64,000 bases of DNA from Linum tenue (lineage: Eukaryota > Streptophyta > Magnoliopsida > Malpighiales > Linaceae), in the NCBI GenBank assembly GCA_946122785.1, contig CAMGYJ010000003.1:372001-436000 (forward strand), in the 5' to 3' direction. The first letter of the stretch is position 1. Every line of letters begins with the position of its first letter. Shown here piece after piece: positions 33,664 through 46,400 of this stretch. The position numbers and the translations under genes are program-made. A model generated the notes under the pieces. It was not told the origin of the DNA. It did not search any database and saw nothing but the letters and a program-made list of their open reading frames with translations.

Positions 33664-35196
33664 CTAGATTTATCGCTGACTATGGTTAAGAAAACCTAAT
33701 TATTTGGTACAAACTACAAACTCAAATGCACAATTATGAAGGAACATATATACATAACTTGTGGTATGGAATTATGGAGTATGGACTGTAGAGTATGGTC
33801 GGGCAATAATTTGGTCGGTGTTTCCGGCGAAGGGCCGGTCGGCCGGCCACAAATCATTACCAATGCCAACAAAAACAAAATAGTTTTCTCTGTTTCTTTT
33901 CCTTTTTCTTTTTGTTCGGTTTGTTTGGTTCCAAAGAGTGGGATCGGGGTGTGCTTGGTGGATGAAGAATGGCCACTTGACCTGCAATCGACATAACACA
34001 ACAGCTAATCACCGATTTAATTGCCAGCTAATGACTCTGAAGTGATGCTGATCAGAATCCCACTATTTCGTCACTCTTTTGTTTGGACAACCGGCCGACG
34101 CCAAATCTCGTCCACCACAAATGCTAAGGACTCACTTATTACGATGATTTGGGTTAAACTCGAAGCAAGAGTTAATTGGATCGATTTAGAAATTACACTA
34201 CCGAAAAATCGTGATTATATTCTATATGATCGATAAAAGTCGATCATTTGATACTTCCGCCGACCTTATGAGTGTAAAATAATATCAAACGAATGTATTT
34301 TTGTATTTAACGTCGATCGATAACGTACATGTACTAAGTTCCGATTTTTCACATATTTTTGCCGGTGTAAGTTGCAATTGTAAATTGGTTCATTGTACTT
34401 TGACAGCCTTCCTAGGAAAGATGAAGGAGGGTAATTAAATAAAGCAGGTGGTGTCGAGAATCCTCCCATCATATGTTGCTTCAGGCTGTGACAACTGACA
34501 AAATCATCATGTAAGGCAGGCTTAGCATACTCCCACATGATAATGTGTGTCCCCATAACCGCACTAATCAGAGTAATTAATTAAGTAATGAGTAATGACC
34601 CAAAAAAAAACATGACTCATCACTTACAACACATGTGGCATCCCTTGATCAACCAACGGATATTTTTAACCGTGATTTTCATTTTCATCTTCGGACGAAC
34701 CATCATTAGATTGTTAATTTACGGAATTTGAATCGACTATGTATTTTAATATCGCCATTCTTATACTTTCGATAGAACAGTAGACCAATCATCTGATAAT
34801 GTGTCCCTTTTAAGTTTACTACGGTATAGTACAAGCTACCTATTTTGTATATTTAACAAACCGAAACCCCCCATCTCCAATTAAAACGAACCCCCTACAC
34901 CCCCTCAATTATTGTTTTCGATTTCAGTTCCTTATCGATTACTCGATTTAAACCGAAATCAACAAGATGAACTATATATGCACCTTATCGGTTCGATTTC
35001 GATATAAACCGAAACCAATAATCAGCCCTACGCTTTACTGCACCATCTCAGCATGCACATATATGCACACACCATATAACTTTTTACTCCTTCCTTTTTA
35101 CTACCTCCAACCATTTGTATTGTTCTAATTTTATCGAATGTCTCGTCAAAGAACTAGTACGTACCTCCAAACCATCATTTGAACAAAGTATGAACA
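33664..35196. other. spacer
   Basis: No gene is recognised. A degraded AACCGAAAT/ATTTCGGTT-rich segment near 34855-35030 looks like an old MITE of the TAGGGGTGG type without clear ends. Confidence 0.4.
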
Positions 35197-35206
35197 CAAG
35201 ATTTTA

Positions 35207-37147
35207 GGGTAAATTGCAAGATTGGTCACTAGAAGTGTTAAAATATTCACGTTTGGTCACCAAAAGAATTTTATTCCATTCGTGGTCACTGGAAGTGCTT
35301 AACATTTCACGATTGGTCACTCTCCGTTAACACCGTTAGTATTTTGCTGACGTTGCTAACAGCAGTGCTGATTCACTCAATTTAAGCCTGCCACGTCATA
35401 TAATTTGACCAGCCACGTAAGAAAAACTGCCACATAAAAAAACCCCACATAATTCAACCAAACCACATAACCCGACCCCTGCCTCTCCTCTTCTTTTTCT
35501 TCCACATTTAAATCTCCATCTCAATTTCTTCTTCTCCTTTCATTGCTCCCTCATAGGGGTGGGCATACGGTTCGGTAAAACCGAACCTAACCGAACCGAA
35601 ACCGAATATAAACCGAACCGAAACCGAATTAATGTTATTCGGTTCGGAATTCGGAAGAGAAAATGACATATTTCGGAAACCAGGGTTCTTTCGACCGAAC
35701 CGAATTTCCGAATTCCGAACCGAAAAACCGAATTATTATAATTTCAAGTTCTAAATGGTGGATTTTTATGTTTCTACTTATTATGATACTTAAATATTTG
35801 AATCATGTTAGTGTTTTATGACTTATGTGTTGAAATGTTTGATTTTATCATTGATGATACATATTTACTGTTTACATTAGGGTGAAAAATAATTTAAAAA
35901 AGAGAAAATACAAGCTAACCTCACTATTTCGGTTTTGTATGAAAAACCGAACCGAACCGAATTATAATTCGGTTTGAACCGACCGAACCGAATTATAATT
36001 CGGTTCGAATTCGGTTTGAGGTTTGATAGAATTCGGAGACCCGGTATGCATAATTTCGGTTCGGTTTGAACCGAACCGACCGAATGCCCACCCCTACTCC
36101 CTCATCAATCATCATCATGGAAATTTCTATTGGATGAGGAATCAGACTCGGTCTCGTCTAGATTCAAGAAATTTCTCTCAACCCGCTTCTCCTTATGACA
36201 ATCTGAACAACCAAACCCATCTTGAATTGAGCAGAGAAGACAATTTTTTGCACTTTTGGCCAAAAAACCAGAGTAGACCACGATTGAGGATCTAGTATGA
36301 GAATAAGGATCCAAAGAGGCGATCTTCTAACGATTCACCAACGGCGGTGGAGGATTTTGCGGTATATATTCTTCTTGGTCAGCCGTCGCCGCTTGCTTCT
36401 CATCTTCGCCTCTTTTAAAGCTTCTGAGAAACCCAGATACTGAAATCGTTCGATCTATGTTTGTGGTGATTTGCCGTGCTCATCGAGATGGCATAGCATC
36501 TCCCCATGCTCATGTTCACCCCGTAAAATCTAGACTCATCGACGATGTCTTCATACCAGATGCAGAGGTGGAAGGACAGTGGGTTCTGCAAATTTTGCTA
36601 GTGTTGCGATTCGCTGACTCTATGACAGATTCAAGCAATGTCTGGCCATGATTGATGAAGCGGCGAGCTGATGGTGGGAGAAAAGAGAGATGCGAGTGGA
36701 TTTAGTGTTTTAAGTGGGGGTGGAATTGAGGAAGAAGAAGAGGCGCGATGACGAAGAACTAGGGTGGCCTCTGACAAATTTTGCAGAAAAGGGAAGAGGA
36801 AGAGTCTGGGGAAGAAGGAGATGGATCGGGAAATGGCCCCTCTGTTTCTTCAATTTTAATTTTATTGGGTTGTTCTTAGGTTAGCTCGTTTTTCACGGGT
36901 TAGGTTGGGAGAAATTTAACATGGCGGGTTAGGTCTCTTTTTTCCGGTTAAATTAGGGTGATTGGGCAATTCTGTTAGCCACATCAGCAGATAACGGACT
37001 TTGTTAACGGAGACGGACGGAGACTAACGGTGAGTGACCAATCGTGAAACGTTAAGTACTTTCAGTGACCACGAATGGAATATAATTCTTTTAGTGATCA
37101 AACATGAATATTTTAGCACTTTCAGTGACCAACCTTGCAATTTACCC
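35207..37147. mobile_element. non-autonomous Mutator-like element
   Basis: Long inverted termini of ~120 bp begin GGGTAAATTGCAAG on both sides and contain TTGGTCACT, CATTCGTGGTCACTG and TTTCACGATTGGTCACTC. A perfect 10 bp target duplication CAAGATTTTA flanks it (35197-35206 and 37148-37157). Without the nested MITE (35554-36096) it is about 1.39 kb. The unique interior (36105-37000) has short open frames without recognised domains, so it may be captured host sequence. No transposase is present. Confidence 0.92.
35554..36096. mobile_element. hAT-type MITE nested in the Mutator-like element
   Basis: Termini are TAGGGGTGGGCATACGG and GAATGCCCACCCCTA, with perfect 8 bp duplication CTCCCTCA (35546-35553 and 36097-36104). 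It is 543 bp and nearly the reverse complement of 26907-27439, including the AATGGTGGATTTTTATG core. It must be younger than the element it sits in. Confidence 0.93.
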
Positions 37148-37157
37148 CAAGATTTTA

Positions 37158-38153
37158 TGTACAACAATGGAAAGACTTTACACGGCAGGCTGAGTGTCTG
37201 ATTTTGTATCTGAAGAATAAGCAATAATGCCACGAACAAACTGGGGCTTTACACGTATCGTTCATGTGGAATTCACACCTTGGTTACGTGGATTCGACAA
37301 GATTCTTGTCAACCCAAACAAAAGAAACAAATAAAGAAAGAAAGAAAGGAACTCCATTGATAGATGTTATATGAACGTGATGGGCGCGCAGTCCATTATT
37401 TTGGGAATCTCCGAGAGACTTGTGAGTGTGCATGTGTCGGAAATTGATTGGGTTTTGTGTCGTTAAGAGTATAAAGAAATCAAAGTAATTTTGAGTAATC
37501 GTTGTTGTTAGCTATTGATTGGCAGTGAAAAGTAGCTTAACGGTCAAATTGGTTTGAATTATTGAAAGTTGAAACTAAAGATAAAGAGATCCTAATCACA
37601 CTTGATTATTTGACACCAATATATTTATGATGGGAGGCTCCGGCGGATACTTGCAGACTTGATAATTGACACCAATATATCGAAGGCAGTTAGGTATCAA
37701 AGTTGTCTGATTATGGGACGAAAAAACTTGAAAGAATTCTTTTTTTTATCAATCCTCGATGAAAGTTGAAAATGAGTTGAAAAGAGAATTAACAGACCTC
37801 AATGAAAGAGCACTACTGTTCATATACTAAATAATCACAACGTGAATCCATAGTGTCGCAAACTCAAAACCTATAATGACCTAGAAAAGAAAAAACAACA
37901 CAACCACGACTATCACACCACAGCATGCCATAGTCAATAACTCTTTTTCGTTACGAAATTGACGACCCTCTTAGGCGTACAAGAGTGAATCATCCTCAAC
38001 AACTAGCAAAAAAAGGGAGACTCCTCAAATCACAATTTTGAATGTATTCAATTACTTGCCTACAAAGTAATTAATTAAGATTTAATTATAGCTATCAACC
38101 ATATAAAGTATGAACAAGAGAAACTTCTAAGTCAGCCGTCAAATGTTATAGCA
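37158..38153. other. spacer
   Basis: It is AT-rich with short A/G tracts (AAAGAAAGAAAGAAAGG near 37330). No gene is seen. Confidence 0.4.
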
Positions 38154-38156
38154 TAA

Positions 38157-39793
38157 CCCTGTGTTTCGGAAGGGTGGAAATGGAGGGGAGGGGAGATATG
38201 GGAGGGGAAGTACAACTCCCGAGGAGTTTTCCCCCGTTTCCGAAAAAAGCAAAAGTGGGGAGGGGAGGGAAAAGTTAAGGAAAAAACACTGTATGCCCCG
38301 CCCCTCCGATTCGGAGAGAAAACGAAGTGCGGACTTTATCTTTTTTATTTGCTTAATCTCTCCTCTCTCTCTTTCTTCTTCTTCGTTTTCTTTCCCCAAC
38401 ACCAGAAACTGAACCAGCAATCCAGCACCATTGTTCCAGGATAAAACACATCCAAAAGAAATAAAATAATCCAAATCCGAATGAAACAAAAATTAAACAA
38501 AAAAACTCACTAACTGCACCGTCCGGCGCCGACGGGGCTTAGACCATCGTCGCTATTTCTAATCTCCGCCAGTCCGAAATCGAAAAAAAAGAAGCATCAA
38601 AATCCTACAAAACCAATAAAACCCAAAAATTGCATTCACAAAAATAGCTAATCTAGCGAATAGAGATGCCTGCAGGCATGTAGCAACACCAATCCCATCA
38701 CTGGGGGAGCAGAGCCTGGAATTTGTTGCTTGTGATCGAATAATGAGGCGGTTGAGAGCTTCTTGTAGTTCTGGGTGGAGAGCTCCGATCGGTAAAAACT
38801 GAAGAAGGTGGGTGGAGAGGGCTTCTCGGCATACTTTCTAAAATCTATTTTTTACCCTACCCAGCGGTGATTGCTTGGTTGGATCAAAGAGATGCTGCTA
38901 CTATTACTTCTATTAATTTGTTCCAGAAGATAAAGGAAGGCAATGAAGGGGAAAGAGAGAGCGAGCGGAGAGATGCATTGAAAAGGGTGGGTTGAAGAAG
39001 ATGGGTAGAGAGAGACGTTTTGTAGTGTGGGGACTGCTATTTATATTTTAATGATAATTTCATAATAATTTTAGTTTTACATCTGGTAAATATAAATATA
39101 TATGTTTATTGAACGGGTAGTTCTCTATACAAAGTGCTATTAAATTAGTAGTGTTGGAGTATATAAAACGAGTATTATTAGATTATAATTAAACGATTTG
39201 ATGTTAATCACAATATAGCTTTAGAAGCCCAATAATTTATTATTTTACTATTATATATCCAATAAATTAACATATTCATCACAATTTTCAATACAGTAGA
39301 GCTAATCCAATTTATAATGGGAATTTTTTTAAATTGACGGGCCCGCATGAGTAATACGAAACGTTATTTTACACAATTACGTAAAATGTAAATGTGTGTT
39401 AAGTTTCAAGTAAAACGACATCAATGTGTTACGTTTTTTTAGAATCGACGTCATCTTGTACTACAAAGGTAATCAAATTTGTATGAAAAATAAAATCGAG
39501 TAAATGAACAATTTATGTTCCGTTAACAAATAATAAAAATGATCATGGTTATGTAGAAATTAGTTATTCATAATATTCATTTTCGCATTTTTTGGATATA
39601 CTTACTATTACATAATCAATAAAATAACATATCTATCACACTTCCCTAAATACTTTTTCCCTCCCACTATCCCTTTCACTTTCTCCCATAAAACAACATT
39701 TTCTCTCCAATTCTCTTCCCCTCCTATTTTCCTTCCCCTCCAAATTTCTCCTCCCCTCCCCTCCTTTTCCTCTCCTACTTCGGAAACAGGGGG
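38157..39793. mobile_element. Harbinger-like non-autonomous element
   Basis: Imperfect inverted termini of about 40 bp: left CCCTGTGTTTCGGAAGGG ... GGAGGGGAGGGGAG, right (reverse complement) CCCCCTGTTTCCGAAG ... GGAGGGGAGGGGAG. TAA on both sides (38154-38156 and 39794-39796) fits a 3 bp Harbinger duplication. It is 1637 bp with no recognised transposase. Confidence 0.6.
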
Positions 39794-39796
39794 TAA

Positions 39797-42700
39797 ATGA
39801 AAAGGTCAGCAAATAATAATGGGTTCGAAATTAAATGATAAAATTTGACAAGCCGAGAAGAAAGACTCGTCGTCTTTGCCACTTTGCATGGACCAACACC
39901 GGCCATTAATGGAGCGCCACCCACACAAGACTTCTTCCGTCGATCAGCTTGATTTTGTACACAGAAGAGAAGCTTCCAACTCCTACTAGTATGTCTTGTG
40001 ATGGTTGGTCTTGGTGGTCTCATTTCTTTAACTTTAAAGAGTCTGTTTGTACTTTTCTACCGACCTCTTTCAAGATTTAGGTTCAATTTTCAGAAACTCT
40101 TTCAGTTCCTTACTCGCAGCCGCCTGTGATCAGGAATGACAACGGGGCTAATCGAGAGGGGTATTTTGATACTTATACCCGCCCCGTGTGAGGTCGAGTC
40201 TAGATCGGCTAATTTATTATCATGGGGAACATGTCAGGAAAGATCGACCCATATGTGTACCGAATTTAAAGGGAAAATATTAGAAACATTGATTTTTTCA
40301 TATAAAAAAATATGGAAATAGCCATAACATGACAATTGCAGTTACATTATTCGAGAAATTAAGATTCAGATTTTTTTACAATTTTATTATAGCTAAAATA
40401 TGAGATAATAAAAGCAAAATCCAATTTAATTTCAGTAAAATTACATATAATTTAACAAAAAACGGGTCTAAGATTGTGATGGTCAGAGCTAGTCAGATAG
40501 AGAAGAGTAGCCAATGCCCGTTCTACCACTCCTATAAGGCGGGTATGTTCCACCATTTCAATAAGCTGAAGCCGTCCGCTGCCATTTTGTGGTCGGGGAG
40601 AAGGAACTTTGGTTCCCTTAAAAAAAAAAATCGGGTATCCGGTTACTCTGATAAACGCCGGTTATTAACCGACAATTTAACTGTATACCGATACATTATC
40701 CCCCACCGCTTACCGGTACCGGCTGGTTACCGGTTAACCGACTAATCCCGGTTTCCAGTTTGATAAACGATTAACTCGATAACCGGATTATCGATCACCA
40801 TTCACCACCCCTAGTATCCACCATGTATGAAGCACCATGATAAATTCATGACACCAAAAACTTTAGTTTCCCAAATTGGACCGAAGATATCAAGGAAAAT
40901 TATGCCAATGAAATTAAAGTCCCTTTGATTCAGTCTCAATCAAGTTGAGACACTTTTTACGTTCGTATGCATGTTGTCCTCTAGCCCTTGCATTATACAC
41001 ATGAACACTATTATGTCGCATCATTTTAATCTTTCCATAAAACGCGTAATCTGGGATAATATCTTTATACCAAATCAACTAATAAAAGTGATTCGTCGAA
41101 TGTGATTAAGATGCCTTTGATTAGTACTAAATTAAAAAAGACCCATCATGCAATTATATGTGACTATGTGTTGATGACCCTTATCAAGTGAACACCTTTC
41201 CCACACTTGTATAATCAAGCCCTATAGTTTATGTATTAGTGGGCGTAATTAATGACCACCCATTGCCATTTGCAAGTTGTTTAAGCTAATTGAGCGGTTA
41301 ATTAAGCTTTCTCCTACATAAGTTGTCCATTTGTGTGTTAACTAACTAATAAGGGAGGACTTGTCCAAGATCTTCCCTACCACGTTCTATGGACACTTCC
41401 CAATGGCTGCACATTAGGGTTTGGTTAGACAGAGACAAACAACTTATCCTTCTTTATTCGACTAATGACTTAGGTTCTAATGGGGTAGGTGCTAATGAGC
41501 AAAACTAGATGATGATAACTGAACCCTAATTAGTGGTTCGAGCTTTGATGATAGTTAACTAATGTCAGGGGGATAATTAGTTGAATTGATTACTCCTTAG
41601 CCAAAGAACCCTTTTGACTAATTGGATGCATGCATGAGTAGCATTTAAGTTTGCAAAGGGATCAAAACTAGAGCTTAGAAGATAATGAAGGTGGGTTAGT
41701 CTAGCTAGACATGTTACTTGTTAACCTTCACCCTCATTTTACTCAAAGATTGGTGGCATCTTTTCAATCACCAACAATGCGGTAATCGAGGTGGTCGATC
41801 CACCGAGCTTATATGAGGAAAGATCGATCCGAGGTTTGAATTATGTGACTATAGCTAGTTTCCATGTGAAGTTTTCTCGAATGAGCATATGCGTAGACGA
41901 ACACAAATGATATTGCAACCTTGACCAGATGGGTTTCTCGTTCATTCATGTGGATTATGGTTTTTTTAACTCTTGCTATAACACCTTTCCTTATAGGAAT
42001 CAGATTGAGTGATTGAGTACCCAAAAATGTTGCAATATTAACCAAATAGGTTTAATCGTTTGTTTGAGGAATGATTTCTTTCTCGTCGTAGCATTGCCCG
42101 TCACGGGAAATCAAATAATGTCTAATTTGGTCAATATAATCGATCTGAAGCGATTTCACAAACGCAACCAAACTTCATTTTCTGTCTCGATTCTTTTCAA
42201 ATTTGATTTGATGGAAGGAGGGTGATTGGTTTGGTCTCCACGCAAACCAATGGGACTAGTATTTGGGGAGCTTCCAACTTCCTTCCACTTGGCCAATGTG
42301 GTCCTTCAACTGACAATGAAAAGGAGAGAAAAATAAGCCCATTAGATATTCTTCGACCCAATAAAAATCTAAACAGTTAGATTCCCTTCTCCACATGGTG
42401 CGGAAGCCCACAACTTTTTGGGCAGGAAGTAAGAGCTCAGTGGGCCATTGTCTCTATTTTACCCCAAATATCCTATTTCTTTTCTCCTCCTTCATTAACT
42501 GCTTGTTTAGACTTTAGAATTGGCAGCACAGAGCAGACCAATAAATGATGCTGCTGGTCTGGTCAAGGCTCAAGACCGTTTACCCAAACTCCAAACTTTG
42601 AGGAGGCCAAGTTTGAATTTTTGACCATAAGATAGACTGATAGGTTGGTTGCTAACTTGTGATGGTTAAGTTAACACTAATTTTGAGTATGATAGGTTGA

Positions 42701-42890
42701 CACAAATGTATAATAGGAACTAATATTACAAAAGACTGATTTGTATTTGAAAAAATGACCAGATGCATATAGGAAATTACATAGAAATGTACATTCCTGA
42801 TAGGAGAACTATCGACAATCACAAACTATTATGTTCTATCCTAAACGATTACAATCAATACTTCTCATTATCAACAGTATCTGAATTCAT
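39797..42890. other. ~3 kb spacer
   Basis: No gene is recognised. CAGGAATGACAACGGGGC near 40132 resembles the left end of a hAT-type MITE. GGTTATTAACCGAC words with CACCACCCCTA at 40803-40813 look like the right end of another. Neither has a confirmed partner end or target duplication. Confidence 0.4.
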
Positions 42891-42898
42891 CAGCCTTA

Positions 42899-43000
42899 CA
42901 TGAAGCTCTCCATGTGCACTTGGTTGCACACAGAAAGATGACCCGTCATGAAATAGTAGCAAGCAGTAGCAGTGATCACGAAGCAATAAAACCATATTCT
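42899..43000 (-). pseudogene. LRR receptor-like protein tail relic
   Basis: One minus-strand frame reads IWFYCFVITATACYYFMTGH, matching WFYYVGVTITTCYYFVVDHL in the membrane tail of the receptor-like protein at 48231-51715. The match extends weakly to the last residues. A different frame across 42855-43310 is open for 151 codons from an ATG but shows no known domain. The short relic is the better-supported reading. Confidence 0.5.
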
Positions 43001-44482
43001 TCGCTAATTTGAGTTTATGCAGAGAATATATGTAAGTATCATCATCAACTGTTTCGACCAAGATCGGGATTCGGGAGGCAAGATCGATAACAAAATCGTC
43101 GAATTTCGTATAATAAATAAGAAATAATGACGAGTGGCTCAGATTCGAGCATCTTTGTTCGATTTCTTCGAAAGCGAAAGAATCAATGGACAAGCGAGGA
43201 TGACCCCTTGAAGATCCACACTCTAATGCGCAAGTTAATATGACACAAGAGAAGAATGTATGTAAAGTGTAGAGAAATTTGTAGTGATAAACAAGTTTAG
43301 ATAGAGACATGTATAGTGAATGTGGGAAGGGAAGAATGGGATCTCTATCTTGGAAGGTTTGAGGATCGTAGAGTAAGAAGCCCTTTGGTGAGAAGTCCTA
43401 GAGTGTTCTTGGGTCCTAGCTGACATGCTTCGCAATGGTTGGGCGTCTAGGCCTTTGTGAGAGCATCTACAACGACTTTCATGCACCATTTTATTTGGTG
43501 AGGTGGCATTGTTTCATCCTATTTCATGGATGTGAGAATACATTTCAACAATGAAATATTTCATTTAATGAAATAGCTAAGAGCATCTGTATCGCCTGTC
43601 TTCTCCCTATTTTATAGTGACATGGCATCTTTCATTGGCTATTTCATGGTTGGAGGAACCCATGTCAGACATGGGATATTTCATCTACGGGTCGTTTGTT
43701 TTATGGATTGGTAAAATGAAGGTTTTGGTAAAACTTGGGTTTTGTAACACCATGGATGTTTGAGGGTTTTGGGTTCATTATGGACTTCAAAAATACCATT
43801 GTTTGTTTCATAGATTTTATGATGAAATTGGTTAATTAGATTTGTATATATAAAGTGAAATTTACCTTTATTGCCCTCATTGGTATGAGAAGAGAAATAA
43901 ATTATGAGGGGTAGTTTGGTTTTAAATGATGGACTTCAAAGTCCATGATCAATTCACACCTAAAGAAGTGGAACTTTCAAATTCGCGAGGTCCACGAATT
44001 TGGACCCTTAAAGTTCGTGGGACCCATGGATTTGTTGCCCCGAAATACATGAAGCAAACAATGAATTTTGGACAAAGTCTATTATGGATCCAAATCCATC
44101 ACCAAATCTATTACCAAATCTTGTTGAAATGCTAAATGAAATAGCTAGTGGGGTGGAAGATGAACCACGTTTGTCCTTTTATTTTTTACTTTCATTTTTC
44201 ATTTTCTTTTAATAATTGGGACAATCATTTTAGTTTCTTTATTAACTTGTTTTTATACTTTTATAGTTTATTTACTTGGGATAATCAACATTAATAAATT
44301 CATAACTCTTACATTAAAGATTAAATTACATAGCCTAAAGGTATGATTTTTGTAGCTGATGACGGAAATGAAATAAACTTCAAATTTTGAAAGCGCAATA
44401 TGAAAATCAAGTACACATACGTACGTACGTATATATATATATGGTACGCCCGGCGTACGCTAGCCTTTGCCATATATATATA

Positions 44483-44887
44483 TATGGTGCCTTCTACGGT
44501 ACCCCGGGTGAAATCCAGGGTACCGCATACCTTAAGTATGAAAACATTATCTAGGCCTCGAATTAGCAGGATTTTTGGGCATGATACTATACCCTAACCC
44601 TTAATGAGTGAACCATAGGTCCTAATTATCTGAATCATAAACTATAAACCCTAAGATGGAGCATTACTTTTTTCGCCTATATTTGGACGAATCATAACCG
44701 TCGATTATTGTTTCTAATTAAATTGATCTTGGGGTATAAGATTTAGTGAATTAAGACCTAGATTTTGATCTTTATGGGTTAGAGTATAGTATAATGTCCG
44801 AAAGATTAGCCAATTCAAGTTCTAGATAGGGTTTTCTTACTTAAGGTATGCGGTACCCCGGATTTCACCCGGGGTACCGTAGAACTC

Positions 44888-44894
<7 letters not shown>
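44483..44894. mobile_element. small TIR element in an (AT)n tract
   Basis: Inverted ends of about 50 bp run TTCTACGGTACCCCGGGTGA at the left and TCACCCGGGGTACCGTAGAA at the right, continuing to CGCATACCTTAAGTA. The flanks are AT dinucleotide tracts, which hide any target duplication. The interior has no coding potential. Confidence 0.8.

Positions 44895-44922
<28 letters not shown>
44891..44922. repeat. (AT)n microsatellite
   Basis: About 15 uninterrupted AT units lie next to the right end of the TIR element. A shorter (AT)n tract flanks its left end. Confidence 0.9.
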
Positions 44923-44925
<3 letters not shown>

Positions 44926-46400
44926 GATGTCGCAACTATATCCAAATACAAATTACATAGCAAATATATAATACTTAAAAAGAAATCATAAACACGCATA
45001 AACTGGTACATAAATAGAAGTCTTACACTGTAAGTCTGTAACACATAACAAATACGCATACGACAACACACACCTACATAAATTATTCAAAGCAAATAAA
45101 GTATGGTGAGTACCTTCGGAACCACACAAGGATTCATAATAGGTCAACAAATAATCAACTTCAGTCCAATTTGATAGAAGAGATATGGAATCGATTCAGA
45201 GACGAGGAGTACGATGATTAATCTAGTATCGTTTTTATGTATTTTTATTATGTGTGTTTATTTGAAATAGTAATTGTGTTATGTACGCGTGTTTATTTGA
45301 AATTGTGATTGTGGTATGTTCATTTGTAATTTGCAATTGTGATTGTGTTATGTAATTCGTTATTTGAATATTGTACTCGTGACTTAATAATAAATTTCAT
45401 GTATTTTTAATAAAGTCTACCCATTTTAAATTATCTAATTTATTTAATTAATGATCAAAGCTATAATGTATTTTCAATGACTTATTAATTTTATTTATTA
45501 TTGATAATTAAAAAATTAAAGTATATTATTTTAGTTAATTGATGCATCTTAAAATTGGTAAAATAATATAGATTAGATAAAATGTATAGTTGTATTAAAA
45601 TTAAGTTGGACCCACCATATAAAATAGATTGGAGATTTCATGGATGTAGAGGAAATGGAAGTGGTATACAGACAGTGGAATGAAAAAAACTGCTGATGTA
45701 GCAGTAGGGGTCACATATAAAATAAATTGGGGATTTCATGGATGTGGATTGTCTAATTGAAAAGGTGGTGGTGAGTGAGTGGGTCTGCCTCCCACTTTTG
45801 CTTTTTTTATGCACATTTTGTTACTTTTTTTATTTTCTTATGTCTATAGGTTAAATAAAATGGTTATTTGTATTAAAAAATTAGTTGGACCCACTTTATG
45901 AAATTAAATGTGTATTTCATAGATGTAGAGGAAATGAAAGTGGTATATAGTTGAATAGGAAAAGTTGCTGATGTGGGAGTAGGGGCCACATATGAAATAA
46001 AAATGTTATTTCATGGATGTGGATGGTCTGAGAACTTTGGTGACAAAACTAATTTGTCGTTTGCTTGTGGGATTTGGGTGTTGTATTTGGCACCCAAATA
46101 CCAAGCATTATGTATTTGATAAAAAAATATTGTTTGTTGAGGTATACAAATATGTGGGGCCCATGGATTTGGACATTTTTTTAGCTCCAAATCCATGAAC
46201 ACCACGTATTTGCAAATACCACATTATGGAAGACAAATTTTTGGGACCCAAATACCAAATGAACTAAATCCATGATAAAAATTCAATTAAACAATCAATG
46301 TTATCTTTCAAATACAAGATACAATAAATTCATCATAAATCCAAAGGTTTTCCAAACTCAAAACCTTTATTTTCTAATCCAACAAGCAAACGAGCCATAA

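Larger units (their letters stand above)
43454..46400. mobile_element. nested MITE cluster
   Basis: Terminal-looking sequences are interleaved. GGGTCGTTTG near 43688 pairs with CAAACGAGCC ending near 46397, with CAAAACCTTTATTTTC against GAAGGTTTTG inside. AGAGCATCTACAACGACT near 43464 and AGAGCATCTGTATCG near 43583 pair loosely with CATGGATGTGGATGGTCT near 46030. A palindromic-ended element lies within at 44483-44894. Target duplications for the outer members could not be read. No gene is seen. Confidence 0.5.

Noticed and set aside
42855..43310. 151-codon minus-strand frame with an ATG and hydrophobic start
   Set aside because: It has no recognised domain, and an overlapping frame matches the tail of the receptor-like protein, so the frame is more likely a by-product of a decayed relic.
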